Shown here piece after piece: positions 15,182 through 18,047 of a DNA stretch of 18,047 nucleotides (its first letter is position 1; each line of letters starts with the position of its first letter). The notes under the pieces were generated by a model. The model was not told the DNA's origin, did not search any database, and saw nothing but the letters and a program-made list of their open reading frames with translations. Made by a program: the position numbers and the translations under genes. The DNA lies in assembly GCA_016928455.1 (NCBI GenBank), contig JAFGKP010000117.1, positions 1 to 18,047 of the forward strand, given 5' to 3'. The stretch is from Methanomicrobia archaeon (lineage in GTDB: Archaea > Halobacteriota > Syntropharchaeia > Alkanophagales > Methanospirareceae).

Positions 15182-16441
15182 TCATCTACGCTTCAGGCGG
15201 AGGTACAGGAAGCCCAGCCGCTCAATGAGATCTGCCACCGGCTGTCTGAATGTACTGCGATTCCACCGCTCGACAATAGTGGTTATCGTCGCGTAATCCG
15301 TATCCGCACGGCGTAGGTGCTCGAACTGCTTCAATGAGATGATATTGGCGAAGAGGCAGAGCCGGAGCACGTGATCCCGGGGATCCCGGGACGTGCTCAG
15401 CTCGTAGAGGAGGGGAATGAGCCGATCAGATTCCGCGTAGAGCGATCCTATTGTGGCTTGGACTCGTGCAGGGTAGGCCGCCAGCGAGCCCAGGCCGTGA
15501 ATAAAGTCCGCGGCTGTCTTTCCTGCGAGATCGCCGCCAATGATCGTGGGAATGATCCCCTCGACAAACGGCTTGAAGTTCTGGTTCGCCGCATCACCCA
15601 CCAGCAACACGTTATCGTAGACCCACTGCTCCGTGAAGGAGCGTATCGGCGCCCATCCGCTCTTATCCTGGACGATGGTGCCCGTGCTCACCTGCGCGCT
15701 CACCGGAGGCAAGTCCATGAACGTGTCGTAGCACTCCCGTAGCTTCCTTTCGGGCACGATCGTGCCCACACCGACATTCGCGGTCGTTCTGGACCTGGGG
15801 AGTATGTACGCATAGACGCCGGGCGCGAAATCGCCCAGAAATACCTGAAAGCTGTGCGGATTGCGTAACTGCAGATTTGCCATCTCGTAGCTCAGCACTT
15901 TCCCACAGGTCGTTTGCTTATCAGGCTTGAAGCCCAGGAGCCGCAAGACGGTGGCATCAACACCATCGGCCGCAATTAACACCCGCGGCGCGATCTCCCG
16001 TACACCCTCGGGGGTCTTCACCGTGGCGCTCGTCACGGTGTACCCGGTCTTTATGGTCAGCTCGATAAGCTCCGCATCCCTGAGTACCTGTGCTCCTTTT
16101 TCTTCCGCACGCCGGGCTAGCCACGCATCGAACGCTGCGCGATTCAATAGATGGGTCGTCCAGAGCTTTCCGGATCGCGCGGTCGTAACGCCGTCTGCCC
16201 AGAAGGCGATCTCGTTCAGCGTCCATATGAGCTGCTCGGGGGGAATCGGAAAGGGGAGGAACGGAATGAGATAAGCGCCAATGCCTTCGCCACACTGTAC
16301 AGGGACGCCGATCCTGCTCTTTTTCTCGATCATGATCGTGTGAGCACCGGCTTCTGCCGCAGCACCAGCTGCACTGCTGCCCCCGGGCCCTGCACCGACC
16401 ACCAAGACATCACACGTAAGCGTCATGTCCCTTGTTATCAT
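15182..16441 (-). CDS. Geranylgeranyl reductase family FAD-dependent protein
   Basis: A flavoprotein of 419 residues in the family that saturates double bonds of geranylgeranyl chains, including archaeal membrane ether lipids; other members reduce quinone or chlorophyll side chains. Seen: the N-terminal dinucleotide fold VLVVGAGPGGSSAAGAAAE (GxGxxG at residues 16-21) with the ribose-binding glutamate in IMIEKKSRIG; the family hallmark PVQCGEGIG (47-55); VLIAADGVDATVLRLLG for the middle FAD contact; and the second FAD motif VGDAANQNFKPFVEGI near residue 280. The ATG at 16441 is preceded by AAGGATGG. An in-frame ATG at 16426 would also give a normal N-terminus (MTLTCDVLVVGAG). No transmembrane segment is evident, as expected for a peripheral membrane enzyme. 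The precise lipid or quinone substrate cannot be read from the sequence. Confidence 0.88.
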   Translation of the reverse strand: MITRDMTLTCDVLVVGAGPGGSSAAGAAAEAGAHTIMIEKKSRIGVPVQCGEGIGAYLIPFLPFPIPPEQLIWTLNEIAFWADGVTTARSGKLWTTHLLNRAAFDAWLARRAEEKGAQVLRDAELIELTIKTGYTVTSATVKTPEGVREIAPRVLIAADGVDATVLRLLGFKPDKQTTCGKVLSYEMANLQLRNPHSFQVFLGDFAPGVYAYILPRSRTTANVGVGTIVPERKLRECYDTFMDLPPVSAQVSTGTIVQDKSGWAPIRSFTEQWVYDNVLLVGDAANQNFKPFVEGIIPTIIGGDLAGKTAADFIHGLGSLAAYPARVQATIGSLYAESDRLIPLLYELSTSRDPRDHVLRLCLFANIISLKQFEHLRRADTDYATITTIVERWNRSTFRQPVADLIERLGFLYLRLKRR

Positions 16442-16603
16442 CCATCCTTGTAAAGCGGGCGTGAAATCGCACTTCTTCGGGAATCCCTTATGTTCTCTCT
16501 CGCAGTCGTGTTAGCGATTCGACGGCAAGCAATAAAAATGTAGAGTCGTTCAGTACTGCGCGAATATCCATATCTTACTCAGCTAACCGTGGTGAATGGA
16601 AAG

Positions 16604-16612
16604 TTATTTAAG
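16604..16612 (+). promoter_or_regulatory. Possible TATA box of the KaiC-like gene
   Basis: TTATTTAAG lies about 30 bp before the KaiC-like ATG. A start 26 bases on would fall near 16634, downstream of the GAGG site at 16627-16630. Either the transcript is nearly leaderless and GAGG is unused, or a weaker upstream element (ATATCCATATC near 16564) is the promoter. The 197-bp gap otherwise shows nothing clear. Confidence 0.3.
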
Positions 16613-16638
16613 CCCATCTCGACAAAGAGGCAAGAAAG

Positions 16639-17346
16639 ATGGAACGAATAAAGACCTACATTGATCGGCTGGATGAGCAATTAGAGGGTGGCATTCCGAA
16701 AGGAACCGTATCCTTAATCTGTGGAACCCCGGGGTGCATGAAAAGTTCCGTCGCTTATAGCATCCTGTATAACAATGCAGTGAAAGAGCATTTGCGCGGG
16801 CTCTATGTCACCTTCGAGCAGGAGATTGCGAGCTTAAAACAACAGATGGAGCGGCTGGGAATGGCCGAAGCAACGGACAACCTGACGATCGTTGATCACG
16901 CCATGATCGATCAGACCGTGGGGGTGGATATGCGATTTGAGCTCAATTCGATCAAGAAGGCGAAGACATATCTCACGGATCTACCTGATCGCGAAGATTA
17001 CGATCTCCTCGTCATCGATCCGCTCAATGCGCTCTACACACTCACCACCATCAAGAATCCACGCAAGGAGATCTATCGCTTTTTCACCGAGCTGAGACAG
17101 CTGAATATGACGAGCTTCATCATCTCGGAGATCCATCAGGGGGATAACCGGTTCGGTAAATACGGCGTCGAGGATTTCCTCTCTGATGCGATCATCCATC
17201 TGGATTACCGCCGCGAGAAGGATATCCTGGAGCGCTACATCGGCATCGTTAAGATGCGGTATACCAACCACAATCTCCAATATTACCCCCTCTTCTACAA
17301 CCGAACGGGCTTCACCATCTACACAAAGGAAGAGATGGAGTTTTGA
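16639..17346 (+). CDS. KaiC-like (RAD55/RecA-superfamily) single-domain ATPase
   Basis: A 235-residue soluble ATPase of the archaeal KaiC-like family, which comparative genomics has proposed as a hub of archaeal signalling. It opens with YIDRLDEQLEGGIPKGTVSLI, the usual KaiC-domain start. Walker A is GTPGCMKSS (29-37): Met34 takes the place of the glycine that normally precedes the lysine. LYVTFEQE (55-62) matches the KaiC position VTFEE, with the second glutamate changed to Gln61. Walker B is YDLLVIDPLNAL (121-132). A later SFIISEIHQG resembles the sensor strand. Only one ATPase domain is present, and there is no C-terminal extension of the cyanobacterial kind. GAGG lies eight bases before the ATG. 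Receiver genes follow on the same strand after a 147-bp gap, which makes a signalling role likely. An ArlH-like motility role is less likely, because no archaellum genes are visible. Confidence 0.85.
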   Translation: MERIKTYIDRLDEQLEGGIPKGTVSLICGTPGCMKSSVAYSILYNNAVKEHLRGLYVTFEQEIASLKQQMERLGMAEATDNLTIVDHAMIDQTVGVDMRFELNSIKKAKTYLTDLPDREDYDLLVIDPLNALYTLTTIKNPRKEIYRFFTELRQLNMTSFIISEIHQGDNRFGKYGVEDFLSDAIIHLDYRREKDILERYIGIVKMRYTNHNLQYYPLFYNRTGFTIYTKEEMEF

Positions 17347-17380
17347 ACCGGCTGCATAGCGCGTTTCGTGCGCTGATCTT

Positions 17381-17396
17381 GCTGAGATAGCTCAGC
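17381..17396 (+). terminator. Small hairpin between the KaiC-like and receiver genes
   Basis: GCTGAG and CTCAGC form a 6-bp stem with a 4-base loop (ATAG), 35 bases after the KaiC-like stop. It may mark the end of that transcript. If so, the receiver genes have their own promoter in the rest of the gap, where no clear TATA box is seen. Confidence 0.3.
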
Positions 17397-17493
17397 TGCT
17401 GCGTACGAGTTGAGCATTCGTAGTAGCTCTGATAATTCACCAACCCTCGCGGGTTCGACGTCGTAACGTAAACAATACCTGGTGAGGATTTAT

Positions 17494-17901
17494 ATGTGTA
17501 GAGAAGATGTAAGTGATAGAACCATGAAGGGTGAGCGGGTACTCATCGCAGAGAAGTCCACATTCATGCGTATTATGCTCAAGACGTTATTGGAGAAATT
17601 GGGGTTCGAGGTTCTGGGCATGGCGAAAGATGGTAAGGATGCCCTAACCAAATATTATGACTTGAAGCCGGATATTATGCTCGTTGACGTCGAGTTGGAT
17701 GGAATAGACGGTATCGAAGTAACGCGGCAGATTGCTGCAGGTAATCCCGCAGCGGTGATCATCATGCTCATCGTTGAATCCCCGGATACGCCTGAGGTCA
17801 TTGTAGAAGCCGTGCGGGCCGGGGCGAAGGGGTATATTCGGAAACCGCTATCTGAGGGTGAAATTGAGAAGCGCATAAGCAGCGCGTTGGAGCGATCCTG
17901 A
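17494..17901 (+). CDS. Stand-alone receiver (CheY-like) protein with a degenerate phosphorylation pocket
   Basis: A single receiver domain of 135 residues with no output domain. The phosphoacceptor aspartate is present (IMLVDVELDGIDG, D65), as is the conserved lysine-proline (RKP, K117). Other pocket residues have changed. The acidic pair after strand 1 (usually DD or ED) reads E20-K21 in VLIAEKST, so the main magnesium ligand is lysine. The Ser/Thr after strand 4 is Ile93 (IIMLIVES). The start is ATG 17494, because GGTGAGG at 17481-17487 lies six bases upstream. ATG 17524 (MKGERVLIAEKS) would also give a complete domain. Magnesium-dependent phosphorylation is therefore doubtful, and it may act as a binding module. 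It sits between the KaiC-like ATPase gene and a second receiver, 22 bp before the latter. Confidence 0.88.
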   Translation: MCREDVSDRTMKGERVLIAEKSTFMRIMLKTLLEKLGFEVLGMAKDGKDALTKYYDLKPDIMLVDVELDGIDGIEVTRQIAAGNPAAVIIMLIVESPDTPEVIVEAVRAGAKGYIRKPLSEGEIEKRISSALERS

Positions 17902-17923
17902 AGGAGGTGAAGAACAGAAATAA

Positions 17924-18047
17924 ATGGATAAAAACGAGCTGAAGATCTTGATTGTGGAAGATCTGGAGGAGCACGTCCTCATCATAAAGAACGCACTGGA
18001 GAAGAGCGAGCGCGCGCAGCGTATCTGGGTCTGCAGAGACGGTAAAG
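17924..18047 (+). CDS. Second response-regulator receiver domain (3' end outside window)
   Basis: The frame from ATG 17924 runs to the window end (41 codons). It begins MDKNELKILIVEDLEEHVLI, the normal first strand and acidic pair (E-D) of a receiver, followed by a first helix (KNALEKSERAQR) and the second strand into CRDGK. An in-frame TAA lies directly upstream, so this start or a later one is forced. The strong Shine-Dalgarno AGGAGGTGA is 13 bases upstream, which is longer than usual. It is 22 bp behind the first receiver and surely in the same transcript. Unlike that neighbour, the visible part of its phosphorylation pocket is canonical. Whether an output domain follows cannot be seen. 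Confidence 0.85.
   Translation, partial: MDKNELKILIVEDLEEHVLIIKNALEKSERAQRIWVCRDGK

Noticed and set aside
17385..17475. tRNA-like pieces: TAGCTCAG resembling a D-arm and GGGTTCGA resembling a T-loop
   Set aside because: The T-arm stem does not pair (no C opposite the conserved G, and the flanking five bases do not match), the D-loop would be far too long, and no anticodon arm or acceptor stem can be built.

Overview
The window reads as a chromosomal segment of a euryarchaeon. The evidence is an archaeal-type SRP54 M domain, a UPF0058 protein, an adenosine-specific kinase (PF04008), an Lhr-type helicase, a geranylgeranyl-reductase-family flavoprotein, a KaiC-like single-domain ATPase, and TATA-box promoters 25-30 bp upstream of plausible transcript starts. 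Large PAS/GAF sensors, KaiC-like ATPases and stand-alone receivers are typical of Methanomicrobia-type lineages (methanogens, ANME and relatives). That placement is inference: no methanogenesis marker lies in the window.

Layout: (1) 1-2.8 kb: the 3' end of srp54 (+) converges on purM (-), which lies downstream of an ATP-grasp gene of unknown substrate (-). (2) 2.8-7.3 kb: a TATA-like element sits between the ATP-grasp gene and the divergent ileS (+). After ileS come a small 2[4Fe-4S] ferredoxin with its own strong promoter, an adenosine-specific kinase, and a UPF0058 gene that looks leaderless (all +). (3) 7.3-10 kb: a large minus-strand GAF plus five-PAS sensor that ends abruptly inside a sixth PAS and has no kinase domain. 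(4) 10.1-10.5 kb: a decayed old-yellow-enzyme (NADH:flavin oxidoreductase) gene that is not an open reading frame. (5) 10.5-12 kb: an overlapping pyrF-pyrE pair (-), both with unusual active-site sequences. (6) 12.2-16.4 kb: an Lhr-type helicase (+) converging on a geranylgeranyl-reductase-family gene (-). (7) 16.6 kb to the end: a signalling cluster (+) of a KaiC-like ATPase with a variant Walker A, a receiver that lacks key phosphorylation-pocket residues, and a second, canonical-looking receiver cut by the window end.

Most of the window is housekeeping: protein targeting, purine and pyrimidine synthesis, isoleucyl-tRNA charging, nucleic-acid processing and lipid saturation. The parts most worth a second look are the KaiC-like ATPase/double-receiver cluster, the output-less PAS sensor, the OMP decarboxylase with altered catalytic spacing and a missing phosphate-binding arginine, and the flavoenzyme relic. 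No CRISPR array, transposon, rRNA or convincing tRNA was seen, and no clearly new defence or mobile system is visible.
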